DNA of 64,000 bases from Actinomycetota bacterium (GTDB taxonomy: Bacteria > Actinomycetota > Thermoleophilia > Gaiellales > Gaiellaceae), in assembly GCA_004366385.1 (NCBI GenBank), contig ML178785.1:141828-205827 (forward strand), read 5' to 3'. Shown piece after piece: positions 27,371 to 35,607 of this stretch (position 1 is the stretch's first letter; every line of letters begins with the position of its first letter). Under the pieces are notes generated by a model. That model was not told where the DNA came from. It worked only from the letters and a program-made list of their open reading frames with translations, and ran no database searches. Made by a program: the position numbers and the translations under genes.

Positions 27371-27565
27371 ATGGCGGACACGGAGCTGGCGGAGGAGCTG
27401 CTGCAACTCGAGGAGGCGGACGCGTGGTTCGAGTACCTCGAGTCGACTCGAGGGCAGGCCGAGACACGCTACGCCGAGCTCGAGCCCTGGGCCTGGGCGC
27501 GCCTCGCCCAGCGGCTTCGCGCCGTCCGTGCGCGGCGTTCGCGGCTGCGGACGGCAGCGGCCTGA
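27371..27565 (+). CDS. Small helical protein (64 residues)
   Basis: A 64-residue acidic-to-basic helical protein (ELAEELLQLEEADAWFEYLE ... LAQRLRAVRARRSRLRTAAA). GGAGGG is 4 bases before the ATG, which supports real translation. It stands alone between the rodA operon and rne. Function unknown. Confidence 0.65.
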   Translation: MADTELAEELLQLEEADAWFEYLESTRGQAETRYAELEPWAWARLAQRLRAVRARRSRLRTAAA

Positions 27566-27593
27566 GCACGGCCTGCTGCTAGCCTTCGCCACA

Positions 27594-27605
27594 GGTCATA
27601 TGACC
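27594..27605. promoter_or_regulatory. 12-base perfect palindrome upstream of rne
   Basis: GGTCATATGACC is a perfect palindrome about 90 bases before the rne start, in locally AT-rich sequence. It could be an operator for a dimeric regulator of the rne-rplU-rpmA operon; the regulator is unknown. Confidence 0.35.
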
Positions 27606-27637
27606 GAGGTATTTCACACAATCCGCTGCGCGACCCC

Positions 27638-27656
27638 GGACGCCCCCTCGGCGTCC
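27638..27656 (+). promoter_or_regulatory. Leader hairpin (possible terminator or attenuator) before rne
   Basis: GGACGCC-CCCTC-GGCGTCC is a perfect 7-base stem with a 5-base loop, followed by GTTCTTT. It lies 38 bases upstream of the rne start. It could end the transcript of the 64-residue protein gene or act in the rne 5' leader, where RNase E autoregulation is known in other bacteria. Confidence 0.45.
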
Positions 27657-27693
27657 GTTCTTTCGCGCGCGATCGAACAGGGAGACTCTCACC

Positions 27694-30597
27694 TTGGCAC
27701 TACGCTGGTTTCGCTTCGGCAAGAAGCAGACGGAGAGCGCGGCCGAGCCGGCCGCGCCGCAACAAGAAGAACGGGAAGCACAGGAGGAGCCGCCTGAGGT
27801 AGCGGCGGCAGAGGAGGGAGCCACGGAGTCGCAGTCGGCTCCGGAGGAGGCGAGGAAGAAGCGCCGCCGCGGGAGCCGCGGCGGGCGCGGGAGGAAGAGG
27901 CCCGGGGCACAGGGCTCGGCCGATGCGACAGCCGGGGAGGCCGACAAGGCCCCGGCGGCCGGCTCGACCGCCGCGGCGAAGGGGCGAGCGGAGCGCAGGC
28001 CGTCCGAGCGGAAGTCCGAGCGGAAGTCCGAGCGCAAGCCCGCGAAGTCGCGCCGCCGGACGCCGATTCGCCGTGCAGCGCTCCCCGCGGCGAAGCGCGA
28101 GCTCCTGATCTCGGTCGACGTGGGCGAGCAGCGCGTCGCGATCCTCGAGGACGACCGGGTCGCGGAGGTCTACCTCGAACGCCCGGAGCGCCGTTCGATC
28201 GCCGGGAACATCTACCTCGGTGTCGTCGACAACGTCCTCCCCGGGATGGAGGCCGCGTTCGTCGAGATCGGCCTCGAGAAGAACGGGTTCCTGTACGTGG
28301 ACGAGATCGTCGTCCCGGAGCTCGAGGGCGCGAAGGGCGCCCGCCGCATCCAGGATCTGATCAAGCGCGGCCAGACGATCCTCGTGCAGGCCGTGAAGGA
28401 CCCGATGAAGTCGAAGGGCGCGCGGCTCACGACCGAGATCTCGCTCCCCGGCCGCTTCCTCGTGTACGTCCCGAACGGCGACGGCTACGGCGTGTCGCGG
28501 CGGCTCGAGGACGACGAGCGCGCGCGGCTGAAGGGCATCGTCAAGGACCTCGACGCGAAGGGCGGCGGCATCATCGTCCGCACGGCGGCCGAAGGAGCGT
28601 CCGCGGAGGACATCGAGCGCGACCTCGTCTTCCTCCAGCGGCTCTGGAAGACGATCGAGAAGCAGGCGAAGGCCGCAAGCGCGCCCGAGCTCGTGTACGA
28701 GGAGGCGGAACTGCCGCTCCGCATCGTGCGCGACCTCTTCGCCGGCGACTTCGTGGGTGCGCAGATCGACGACGAGCGCACGCACAAGCGCATCGTCAGC
28801 TACCTGAAGAAGACCTCGCCGCACATGATCGAGCGCGTCCACCGCTACAAGGAGAAGGAGCCGCTCTTCGAGGCGTCCGGCATCGAGCAGGAGATCAACT
28901 CCACGCTCGACCGCCGCGTCGACCTCCCGTCCGGCGGGTACCTCGTCTTCGACTACGCCGAGGCGTTCACCGTCATCGACGTGAACACGGGCCGCTTCGT
29001 CGGCTCGCGCGGCAAGTCGTCCCAGGGCCGGCTCGAGGACACGATCGTGAAGAACAACCTCGAGGCCGTGAAGGAGGTCGTGCGCCAGCTCCGGCTGCGC
29101 GACATCGGCGGGATCATCGTCATCGACTTCATCGACATGTCGAACCCCAAGAATCGGGCGACCGTCGAGGACGCGCTGCGCACGGAGCTCGAGCGCGACC
29201 GGACGAAGACGTACGTCGTCGAGATCTCGCCACTGGGCCTCGTCGAGATGACGCGCCAGAACGTCACCGACGGCCCGCGCGAGATCCTCACGAACAAGTG
29301 CACGGTCTGCGGCGGCGACGGCGTCGTCGTCTCCGAGGCGACGCACACGCTCGAGGTCGAGCGGAAGCTGCGCGCGCTCGCGAAGGGCTCGCGCGTGCAG
29401 GGCTTCCGGGTTGCCGTGCACCCGCGCGTGCTCGCGCTGCTCGCCGGCCCGGGCGGAGCGCGCCTGGCCGGGATCGAGGCGGCCGCGCGGCGGCGGTTCT
29501 TCCTCGTCGCCGTGGACGGCGGCGGCAACGGGCACGTCCACCTCGACCACTTCGAGGTGCTCGGGCAGGGCAAGCTCGAGACGCTCGCGCCGGACACTCC
29601 CGTCGAGGAGGGCGCCACGCTCGAGCTCAAGCTCGTCGAGGTCGGCCTGCACGATGCGACGACGGCCGTCGGCAAGGTCGGCGGCTACGAGGTCGTCGTC
29701 TCCGGCGCCGCGAAGCTCGTCGGCAAGAAGGTGCAGGTGACCGTCGGGCGGGCGCTCGAGGGTGTCGCGTTCGGCACGCTCGCCGACGCGGCGGTCCTCC
29801 CGACACCGATCACGTTCGAGGCCGAGGCCGAGAAGCCCACGCGCGCCCCGAGCCGCAGGGCGGAGGCGAAGAGGCCGGCCGAGAAGCCGGCCGAGGAACA
29901 GGTGAAGGCGGAGAAGCCTCCCGCCGCGCGCAAGTCGCGGGCGAAGGCCCAGAAAGCCGAGACTGTCGCCGTAGCGGGCGAGGTCGAGGCCGAGGTCGGG
30001 GAGGCGGAGACGGAGACGGAGACGGAGACGGAGGCTCCCGAGGTGGGTGCCACAGCGGACGGCCAGCCGAAGAAGAAGCGGACGCGCCGAGGCTCGCGCG
30101 GCGGGCGGAGCCGCAAGAAGACGGGCGCTGCCGCTGCGGCGGGGGACGCGGCCGAGCCGGGCGAGGCTCCCGCCGAGGACGGCCGCCGGGCGGCGCCCAG
30201 GATCCACGTCCCTGCCGCCGAGCTCGAGGCCGAGGCCGAGCCCGCGGCCGGGCCGGCAGCGGAGGGAGGCCCCGCGCCGGAGGCGGGCGAGGGGACGACG
30301 CCCCCGAAGAAGCGCACGCGTCGCGGGACGCGCGGCGGCCGCAAGCGCAAGAAGCCCGCCGCGGCGGCGGCGAACGGCGGCGAGGCGGCTGCCCCCGAGG
30401 CCGAAGGCACCGTCGCGGTCGCCGAGGCGCCGGCGCAGGCCCCAGCCGAGCCCCCAGCCGAGCCCCCGGCCCGTACCGCAGCCGAGAGGCCTGCCCGGCC
30501 CGGCGCGGACGAGGCCGAGACCCCTCCAGAAGGCGACGGCTACGTGCCGATGTCGGAGTGGATCGAGGACTTCGACAGCCGCGCCCGCGCGCGGTAG
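27694..30597 (+). CDS. rne: Ribonuclease E/G
   Basis: A 967-residue endoribonuclease for mRNA decay and rRNA/tRNA processing. An N-terminal Ala/Glu/Lys-rich extension (1-125) precedes the RNase E/G core. The core has the S1 domain (GNIYLGVVDNVLPGMEAAFV, GLEKNGFLYV), catalytic Asp429 (VIDVNTGRFVG) and Asp478 (IVIDFIDMSNPKNR), and a Zn-link at Cys536/Cys539 (CTVCGGDG). The C-terminal region beyond about 700 is disordered. A basic RG motif occurs three times in the protein (RRRGSRGGRGRKR near residue 60, RTRRGSRGGRSRKK, RTRRGTRGGRKRKK), probably for RNA or ribosome contact. TTG start after GGGAG. Confidence 0.94.
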   Translation: MALRWFRFGKKQTESAAEPAAPQQEEREAQEEPPEVAAAEEGATESQSAPEEARKKRRRGSRGGRGRKRPGAQGSADATAGEADKAPAAGSTAAAKGRAERRPSERKSERKSERKPAKSRRRTPIRRAALPAAKRELLISVDVGEQRVAILEDDRVAEVYLERPERRSIAGNIYLGVVDNVLPGMEAAFVEIGLEKNGFLYVDEIVVPELEGAKGARRIQDLIKRGQTILVQAVKDPMKSKGARLTTEISLPGRFLVYVPNGDGYGVSRRLEDDERARLKGIVKDLDAKGGGIIVRTAAEGASAEDIERDLVFLQRLWKTIEKQAKAASAPELVYEEAELPLRIVRDLFAGDFVGAQIDDERTHKRIVSYLKKTSPHMIERVHRYKEKEPLFEASGIEQEINSTLDRRVDLPSGGYLVFDYAEAFTVIDVNTGRFVGSRGKSSQGRLEDTIVKNNLEAVKEVVRQLRLRDIGGIIVIDFIDMSNPKNRATVEDALRTELERDRTKTYVVEISPLGLVEMTRQNVTDGPREILTNKCTVCGGDGVVVSEATHTLEVERKLRALAKGSRVQGFRVAVHPRVLALLAGPGGARLAGIEAAARRRFFLVAVDGGGNGHVHLDHFEVLGQGKLETLAPDTPVEEGATLELKLVEVGLHDATTAVGKVGGYEVVVSGAAKLVGKKVQVTVGRALEGVAFGTLADAAVLPTPITFEAEAEKPTRAPSRRAEAKRPAEKPAEEQVKAEKPPAARKSRAKAQKAETVAVAGEVEAEVGEAETETETETEAPEVGATADGQPKKKRTRRGSRGGRSRKKTGAAAAAGDAAEPGEAPAEDGRRAAPRIHVPAAELEAEAEPAAGPAAEGGPAPEAGEGTTPPKKRTRRGTRGGRKRKKPAAAAANGGEAAAPEAEGTVAVAEAPAQAPAEPPAEPPARTAAERPARPGADEAETPPEGDGYVPMSEWIEDFDSRARAR

Positions 30598-30698
30598 CAG
30601 AGCACGTTCGCTATCATGCGCCGGCTCGCGGGCGGCTCGCCCAGGAGCCGACGCTGGAGCCGGGGTCGCGCCGCGATCCCACCGATCTCGATAACGAC

Positions 30699-31286
30699 AT
30701 GACGTACGCGATCATCAAGGTTGCCGGGAAGCAGTACCGCGTCCGCGAGGGCGAGCGGCTGCTCGTGGACCGCCTGCGCGAGGACGACGGGGCGACGTTC
30801 GCTCCGACGGTGCTGCTCGTCGGCGGCGACGGGGAGCCGAACCTGAGCCCGGCCGAAGCCACCGTGACCGCGAAGGTCCTCGGCCCCGTCAAGGGCCCGA
30901 AGATCCGCATCGGGAAGTACAAGAAGCGCACCGGCTACCGCCGCCACACAGGCTTCCGCGCCTCGCTGACGCAGATCGAGATCGAGTCGATCGCCGGCGC
31001 GAAGCGCTCCAAGGCGGCGTCGAAGCCGAAGGCCGAGCCCGAGGCGAAGGCGAAGCCGAAGGCCGAGCCCAAGGCAAAGGCCGAGGCGCCGGCGCAGGAG
31101 GAGCGGGTGAAGGGCATGCCGGCGGGCTACGAGGAGCTGACCATCCCGCAGATCAAGGAGGCGGCGCCGGGCTGGAACCGCCCGATGCTCGCGGCGGCCC
31201 TCGAGTACGAGCAGGCGCACGCCAACCGCAAGGGCGCGATCGCGGCGCTCGAGTCGGCGATCGGAGCGAAGGAAGGTGAGTCCTAG
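30699..31286 (+). CDS. rplU: Ribosomal protein L21 with a long C-terminal extension
   Basis: A 195-residue protein. Residues 1-103 are ordinary bL21 (MTYAIIKVAGKQYRVREGER; KYKKRTGYRRHTGFRASLTQ). The rest is additional: a Lys/Ala/Glu/Pro linker (KPKAEPEAKAKPKAEPKAKA) and then a compact helical module (YEELTIPQIKEAAPGWNRPM, LAAALEYEQAHANRKGAIAA). bL21 is normally about 100 residues. The helical module resembles small HeH-like modules attached to other actinobacterial proteins. The gene directly precedes rpmA with no gap. Confidence 0.95.
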   Translation: MTYAIIKVAGKQYRVREGERLLVDRLREDDGATFAPTVLLVGGDGEPNLSPAEATVTAKVLGPVKGPKIRIGKYKKRTGYRRHTGFRASLTQIEIESIAGAKRSKAASKPKAEPEAKAKPKAEPKAKAEAPAQEERVKGMPAGYEELTIPQIKEAAPGWNRPMLAAALEYEQAHANRKGAIAALESAIGAKEGES

Positions 31287-31547
31287 ATGGCGCACAAGAA
31301 AGGTCTCGGCTCGTCCAGGAACGGGCGCGACTCGCAGTCCAAGCGCCTCGGCGTGAAGGTCTTCGCCGGCCAGCCCGTGAAGGCCGGGATGATCATCGTC
31401 AGGCAACGCGGCACGAGGTTCCGGCCCGGGCCGGGGGCGGCTCTCGGCCGCGACGACACGATCTTCGCGCTCCGCGAGGGCACCGTGGAGTTCCGGCGGA
31501 GCGGCGAGAAGCGCTTCGTCTCGGTCTCCGAGCCCTCGGCGTCGTAG
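31287..31547 (+). CDS. rpmA: Ribosomal protein L27
   Basis: An 86-residue bL27 ([38 protein letters not shown]). The N-terminus MAHKKG is the mature form, with no cleavable extension. ATG follows the rplU stop immediately. Confidence 0.98.
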   Translation: MAHKKGLGSSRNGRDSQSKRLGVKVFAGQPVKAGMIIVRQRGTRFRPGPGAALGRDDTIFALREGTVEFRRSGEKRFVSVSEPSAS

Positions 31548-31567
31548 GGGCGAGGCTTGCCTCGCCC
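31548..31567 (+). repeat. Perfect hairpin between rpmA and obgE
   Basis: Immediately after the rpmA stop, GGGCGAGG-CTTG-CCTCGCCC forms a perfect 8-base stem with a tetraloop, followed by TCT. It may attenuate transcription into obgE or protect the rpmA 3' end. Its perfect palindromy is also typical of dispersed extragenic repeats. Confidence 0.6.
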
Positions 31568-31585
31568 TCTCTGAGGGGCGGCGCC

Positions 31586-32773
31586 GTGTTCCACGACAGG
31601 GCCACGATCCACGTCGAAGCCGGGCGTGGCGGCCACGGCGGGCTGAGCTTCCGGCGGGAGAAGTACGTCCCGCGCGGCGGCCCGGACGGCGGCGACGGCG
31701 GCCGCGGGGGCGACGTCGTCCTCCTTGCCGACCCTGCGTTGCGCGACCTCTCCTCGCTCCGCCGGGTGAAGCGGCTCGCGGCCGGGAAGGGCGGCCCGGG
31801 GCGCGGGAGCCGCAAGCACGGCGCGGACGGCGACACCGTCGAGGTGCGCGTGCCCGTCGGGACGCAGCTGCTCGATCCGGGCGGGGGTCTCGTCGCCGAC
31901 CTCGCGAGCGCGGGCGCGCGGTACGTCGCCGCGCGGGGGGGCGCGGGAGGGCGCGGGAACGCACGCTTCGCGACGCCGACGCGGCAGACGCCGCGGTTCG
32001 CCGAGACGGGGCTCCCGGGCGAGGAGGCCGACCTCGTCCTGCACCTGAAGCTGGTCGTGGACGCCGCGCTCGCGGGGCTCCCGAACGCGGGCAAGTCCTC
32101 GCTCCTGCGCCGGATCTCGAACGCGAAGCCGAAGGTCGCGGACTACCCGTTCACGACCCTCGAGCCCGTGCTCGGCACCGTCGACGGCCCTGACGAGCGC
32201 CAGCTCACGGTCGCGGACGTGCCCGGCCTGATCGAAGGCGCTGCCGACGGGGCAGGGCTCGGCCACGAGTTCCTCGCGCATCTCGAGCGGGCTCGGCTCC
32301 TCGTGCACGTGCTCGACGCGTCGGAGCCCGAGCTCGAGGAGCGCTTCCGCACGATCGACCGCGAGCTCGCGGCGTACGGCGCAGGTCTCGTCGAACGGCC
32401 GCAGATCGTCGTCCTCAACAAGATCGACCTACTGGAAGCGCCGCAGGAGCTCGTGCTTGCGGACGCGCGGATCGCGCGCGTCGTCGCGACCTCGTGCGCG
32501 ACCGGCGAGGGCATCGACGCGCTGAAGCTGGCGCTGTTCGAGCTCTGCCCGGTCGAGGCCGACGAGCCGGAGGAGCAGCCGCTGCCGGAGTTCCTCGAGT
32601 ACCACCCGAAGCCGCGCCGCGGCCCGCGGTACCGGATCCTTCGCACCGACGGCGGCTACCGCGTCGTCGGGACGCCGCCGCCGCCGGACGAGCTCGAGGA
32701 GGCGCTGCGGAAGATCGGGATCAAGCGCGGCGCCGAGGTCGAGGTGGCCGGGGAGGCGCTCGAGTGGCAGTAG
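31586..32773 (+). CDS. obgE: GTPase Obg
   Basis: A 395-residue ribosome-associated GTPase. The glycine-rich Obg domain (VEAGRGGHGGLSFRREKYVP, GPDGGDGGRGGDVVL) is followed by the G domain: G1 GLPNAGKSSLL, G2 FTTLEP, G3 DVPGLIEGA, G4 NKID. A C-terminal OCT domain (YRILRTDGGYRVVGTPPPP) ends the protein. GTG start. rplU-rpmA-obgE is a conserved order. It overlaps nadD by 10 bases. Confidence 0.97.
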   Translation: MFHDRATIHVEAGRGGHGGLSFRREKYVPRGGPDGGDGGRGGDVVLLADPALRDLSSLRRVKRLAAGKGGPGRGSRKHGADGDTVEVRVPVGTQLLDPGGGLVADLASAGARYVAARGGAGGRGNARFATPTRQTPRFAETGLPGEEADLVLHLKLVVDAALAGLPNAGKSSLLRRISNAKPKVADYPFTTLEPVLGTVDGPDERQLTVADVPGLIEGAADGAGLGHEFLAHLERARLLVHVLDASEPELEERFRTIDRELAAYGAGLVERPQIVVLNKIDLLEAPQELVLADARIARVVATSCATGEGIDALKLALFELCPVEADEPEEQPLPEFLEYHPKPRRGPRYRILRTDGGYRVVGTPPPPDELEEALRKIGIKRGAEVEVAGEALEWQ

Positions 32774-33366
32774 CCCGAACGGGAGTCCTCGGCGGCGCGT
32801 TCGACCCTCCGCACGAGGGCCACGTCGCGCTGGCGAGAGCCGCCGTCGAGCAGCTCGGGCTCGAGCGGCTCCTCGTCCTCGTCGTCGCCGACCCGGGCCA
32901 CAAGGACGTCGCCGCACCGGCCGAGGCGCGGCTCGAGCTCGCGCGCCTCGCGTTCGCGGACGTCCCCGGAGCGGAGGTCGAGCTCGACCCGCACGCGCGC
33001 ACCGTCGACTCGCTGGAGGCGCGGCAGCTCGCCGACGCCGTTTTCGTCCTGGGGGCGGACGAGCTCGTGGACTTCCCGGGCTGGAAGCGCCCCGAGCGTG
33101 TCCTCGAGCTCGTCCGCCTGGCGGTGGCCACGCGGCCGGGCGTCCCCGACGAGCGCGTGCGCGAGGCAGCGGCTCGCCTCCCAGCGCCCGACCGCATCAC
33201 GTATTTCGCGCTCGAGCCGGTTCCGGTTTCGTCGTCGCTCGTGCGCGAGCGGATAGCCCGCGGCGAGGAGATCGGCGATCTCGTGCCGCGGGGCGTCGGG
33301 GAGGCGATCGCACGCCTCGGCCTGTACGGCGGCGACTACACTGCGACCCGAGGACGAGAGGACTGA
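32764..33366 (+). CDS. nadD: Nicotinate-nucleotide adenylyltransferase
   Basis: A 200-residue nucleotidyltransferase making NaAD from NaMN and ATP. TGVLGGAFDPPHEGHVAL contains the (H/T)xGH-type site. VFVLGADELVDFPGWKRPE is the substrate-binding block and VSSSLVRERIARGE the C-terminal ISSTxIR-type motif. The GTG start has GGGGAGG 7 bases upstream inside obgE. It is shorter at the C-terminus than some family members but complete. Confidence 0.93.
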   Translation: MAVARTGVLGGAFDPPHEGHVALARAAVEQLGLERLLVLVVADPGHKDVAAPAEARLELARLAFADVPGAEVELDPHARTVDSLEARQLADAVFVLGADELVDFPGWKRPERVLELVRLAVATRPGVPDERVREAAARLPAPDRITYFALEPVPVSSSLVRERIARGEEIGDLVPRGVGEAIARLGLYGGDYTATRGRED

Positions 33367-33725
33367 CGACCGACCTGAAACCGCTCGAGCAAGCACGCCG
33401 AACCGCCGCTCTCTGCCAGGAGAAGCTGGCCACCGACGTCACCATCCTCGACATGCGCGGCGTCTGCGACTTCACGGACTTCTTCGTGATCGCGACCGGG
33501 CGCAACCCGCGGCAGACGAAGGCGATCTACGACGAGGTGGCGGGGACGCTGAAGAAGGAGCACCGCCTGCTGCCGCGCGCGAGCGCCGGCGTGCAGGAGG
33601 CGACGTGGATCGTCGGCGACTACACCGATGTCGTTCTGCACATCTTCACGCCCGAGACACGCCGCTTCTACCGGCTCGAGGAGCTGTGGAGCGACGTGCC
33701 CTCGGTCGAGGTCGCCGCGGGCTGA
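33363..33725 (+). CDS. rsfS: Ribosomal silencing factor RsfS, probably from a CTG start
   Basis: RsfS binds L14 and blocks subunit joining under starvation. The core is clear: VTILDMRGVCDFTDFFVIAT, RQTKAIYDEVAG, DYTDVVLHIFTPETRRFYRL. The reading frame contains no ATG, GTG or TTG ahead of the essential N-terminal helix; the first ATG (33453) would remove about 30 residues, including that helix. CTG at 33363 overlaps the nadD stop as CTGA and gives TTDLKPLEQARRTAALCQEK, as expected. CTG at 33375 is an alternative. GAGAGGA directly precedes it. nadD-rsfS is a conserved pair. Confidence 0.8.
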   Translation: MTTDLKPLEQARRTAALCQEKLATDVTILDMRGVCDFTDFFVIATGRNPRQTKAIYDEVAGTLKKEHRLLPRASAGVQEATWIVGDYTDVVLHIFTPETRRFYRLEELWSDVPSVEVAAG

Positions 33726-33747
33726 GCGAGCTAGACTTCCGAGTCGC

Positions 33748-33820
33748 GGGGCCATAGCTCAGTTGGGAGAGCGTCTGGCTGGCAGCCAGAAGGTCGCCGG
33801 TTCGAGCCCGGCTGGCTCCA
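33748..33820 (+). tRNA. tRNA-Ala (anticodon GGC)
   Basis: Complete cloverleaf: acceptor GGGGCCA/TGGCTCC with one G-T pair and discriminator A, anticodon stem TCTGG/CCAGA with loop CTGGCAG (anticodon GGC), T arm GCCGG-TTCGAGC-CCGGC. TAGACT at 33732-33737 ends 10 bases before the tRNA and is probably its -10 box. No CCA is encoded. Confidence 0.97.
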
Positions 33821-33935
33821 TCTCTCGCCTCACGGCGACGAGTCGACCGATGAGTGTCGACTCGCGGCGGAGTCCTTCGTCTCAGAGATGCACGCGGTGG
33901 AGAGATCCACCGAACCCGACGCGGAAGGAGCAGGC

Positions 33936-34298
33936 ATGGCAGGGCAGATGGTTCACGTCGAGCTCCCGGCCGGCGACACGCAGGCGGCGCGCGAGTTCTG
34001 GAGCGGGCTGTTCGGCTGGGAGTTCCAAGCGTTCGAGGGCTCGCCGAGCGAGTACCTCATGACCCGGTTCTCCGAGACGCAGGGCGGCGCGATCATGGAG
34101 GCCGACGGGGACACGCGCGGGCCGCGCGTCTACTTCGACGTCGACGACATCGACGCGGCGACGGCGAGGGTGAGCGAGCTGGGCGGGCGCGGCGGCGACG
34201 CGATGCCGGTCCCGGGCATGGGCTGGTTCGCCGTCTGCAGCGACAACCAGGGGAACGAGTTCGGCCTCTGGCAGACCGACCCGAACGCCGGCGAATAG
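33936..34298 (+). CDS. VOC/glyoxalase-family protein
   Basis: A 120-residue vicinal-oxygen-chelate protein with two beta-alpha-beta-beta-beta units: VHVELPAGDTQAAREFWSGL and PRVYFDVDDIDAATARVSEL, ending GWFAVCSDNQGNEFGLWQ. The His in the first strand and Glu in the last (NEFGLW) fit metal positions. GGAAGGAG 5 bases before ATG 33936 decides the start over an upstream in-frame ATG at 33888. Substrate unknown; members include lyases, dioxygenases and resistance proteins. Confidence 0.8.
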   Translation: MAGQMVHVELPAGDTQAAREFWSGLFGWEFQAFEGSPSEYLMTRFSETQGGAIMEADGDTRGPRVYFDVDDIDAATARVSELGGRGGDAMPVPGMGWFAVCSDNQGNEFGLWQTDPNAGE

Positions 34299-34409
34299 GC
34301 GCCGCGTTCACGACCGAGAGCGGCGGCGCGCCGATCGCGTCGCCCTCTCGCGCACGCGCGGCGACACGGGTGCGGTAGAACGTGTCCAACGACTTCGAAA
34401 GGACGTGCC

Positions 34410-35603
34410 ATGCCGTTCTACCAGCGTCGCGGGGACGTCCCGCGCAAGCGCCACATCGTGTTCCGGGAGAACGGGACCCTGCTCACCGAGGAGGTGATGG
34501 GGCTCGAGGGCTTCTCCGGGAACGAGTCGATCCTCTACCACCTCGTCTCCCCGTGCCGCGTGAAGGAGCTCGGCGACTTCACGCCGATCGAGCGCGAGGA
34601 GTGGATCCCGGAGACCCACGCACACCGCCTCCAGAACACGTACGACGTCGAGCCCGAGGGCGACGAGATCTCCGGCCGGCGCACGCTCATGTGGAACGAC
34701 GACGTCGAGATCTCGCTCTGCCGCCCGTCCGGCACGATGGACTACTTCTTCCGAAACGGCGAGGGCGACGAGGTGATCTTCGTCCACGAGGGCTCGGGGA
34801 CGCTCGAGACCATCTTCGGCGACGTGCCGTACAAGGACGGGGACTACATCGTGGTCCCGCGCGGGACCACGTACCGCTTCGTGCCCGACGGCCCGCAGCG
34901 CTACCTCGTGTTCGAGACGCCGGGGCTGATCGAGATCCCGCGCCGCTACCGGAACCAGTACGGCCAGATTCTCGAGGGCGCGCCGTACTACCACCGGGAC
35001 ATCCACCCGCCCGCGGAGCTGCACACGCACCGCGACCGCGGCGACCACCTCGTCAAAGTGCGCGTCCGCGGCGGCTACCAGGACTACGTGCTCGACTACC
35101 ACCCGTTCGACGTCGTCGGCTGGGACGGCTACCTGTACCCGTGGACGTTCTCGATCCACGACTTCGAGCCGATCACGGGCCGGATCCACCAGCCGCCGCC
35201 CTCGCACCAGACCTTCCAGGGGCCGAACTTCGTCATCTGCTCGTTCTGCCCCCGCAAGCTGGACTTCGACCCGGACGCGATCCCCATTCCGTACCACCAC
35301 AGCAATCTTCAGTCGGAGGAGATGATCTACTACGTCTCCGGCAACTTCGGGTCGCGCAAGGGGATCTCGGTCGGCTCGATCACGCTCCACCCGTCCGGCC
35401 TCCCGCACGGCCCGCAGCCGGGGCTCGCGGAGAAGTCGCTGGGCGTCGCGGAGACCACCGAGCTCGCGGTCATGTGCGACACCTTCCGCCCCCTCAGGCT
35501 GTCCACGTTCGCGCGCGACCTCGACGACGGCAAGTACGCGCTGTCGTGGTACGAGCCGCCGTCCGAGGACCCGACGCTCGCGGGGGTGACGTCGCACCTG
35601 TGA
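34410..35603 (+). CDS. hmgA: Homogentisate 1,2-dioxygenase
   Basis: A 397-residue cupin-type dioxygenase that opens the ring of homogentisate in tyrosine/phenylalanine catabolism. N-terminal MPFYQRRGDVPRKRHIVFRE. The metal site is in the C-terminal cupin: IPYHHSNLQSEEMIYYVSG (His and Glu) and LHPSGLPHGPQPG (His). It is close in type to the shorter bacterial homologues (about 390 residues). AAAGGA 9 bases before the ATG. No maiA/fahA lies next to it, so the rest of the pathway must be elsewhere. Confidence 0.88.
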   Translation: MPFYQRRGDVPRKRHIVFRENGTLLTEEVMGLEGFSGNESILYHLVSPCRVKELGDFTPIEREEWIPETHAHRLQNTYDVEPEGDEISGRRTLMWNDDVEISLCRPSGTMDYFFRNGEGDEVIFVHEGSGTLETIFGDVPYKDGDYIVVPRGTTYRFVPDGPQRYLVFETPGLIEIPRRYRNQYGQILEGAPYYHRDIHPPAELHTHRDRGDHLVKVRVRGGYQDYVLDYHPFDVVGWDGYLYPWTFSIHDFEPITGRIHQPPPSHQTFQGPNFVICSFCPRKLDFDPDAIPIPYHHSNLQSEEMIYYVSGNFGSRKGISVGSITLHPSGLPHGPQPGLAEKSLGVAETTELAVMCDTFRPLRLSTFARDLDDGKYALSWYEPPSEDPTLAGVTSHL

Positions 35604-35607
35604 GCGC

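Noticed and set aside
30001..30036. GGAGAC hexanucleotide run as a contingency (phase-variation) repeat
   Set aside because: Six-base units keep the frame and encode Glu-Thr repeats in the disordered tail of RNase E, so they cannot switch the gene on or off.
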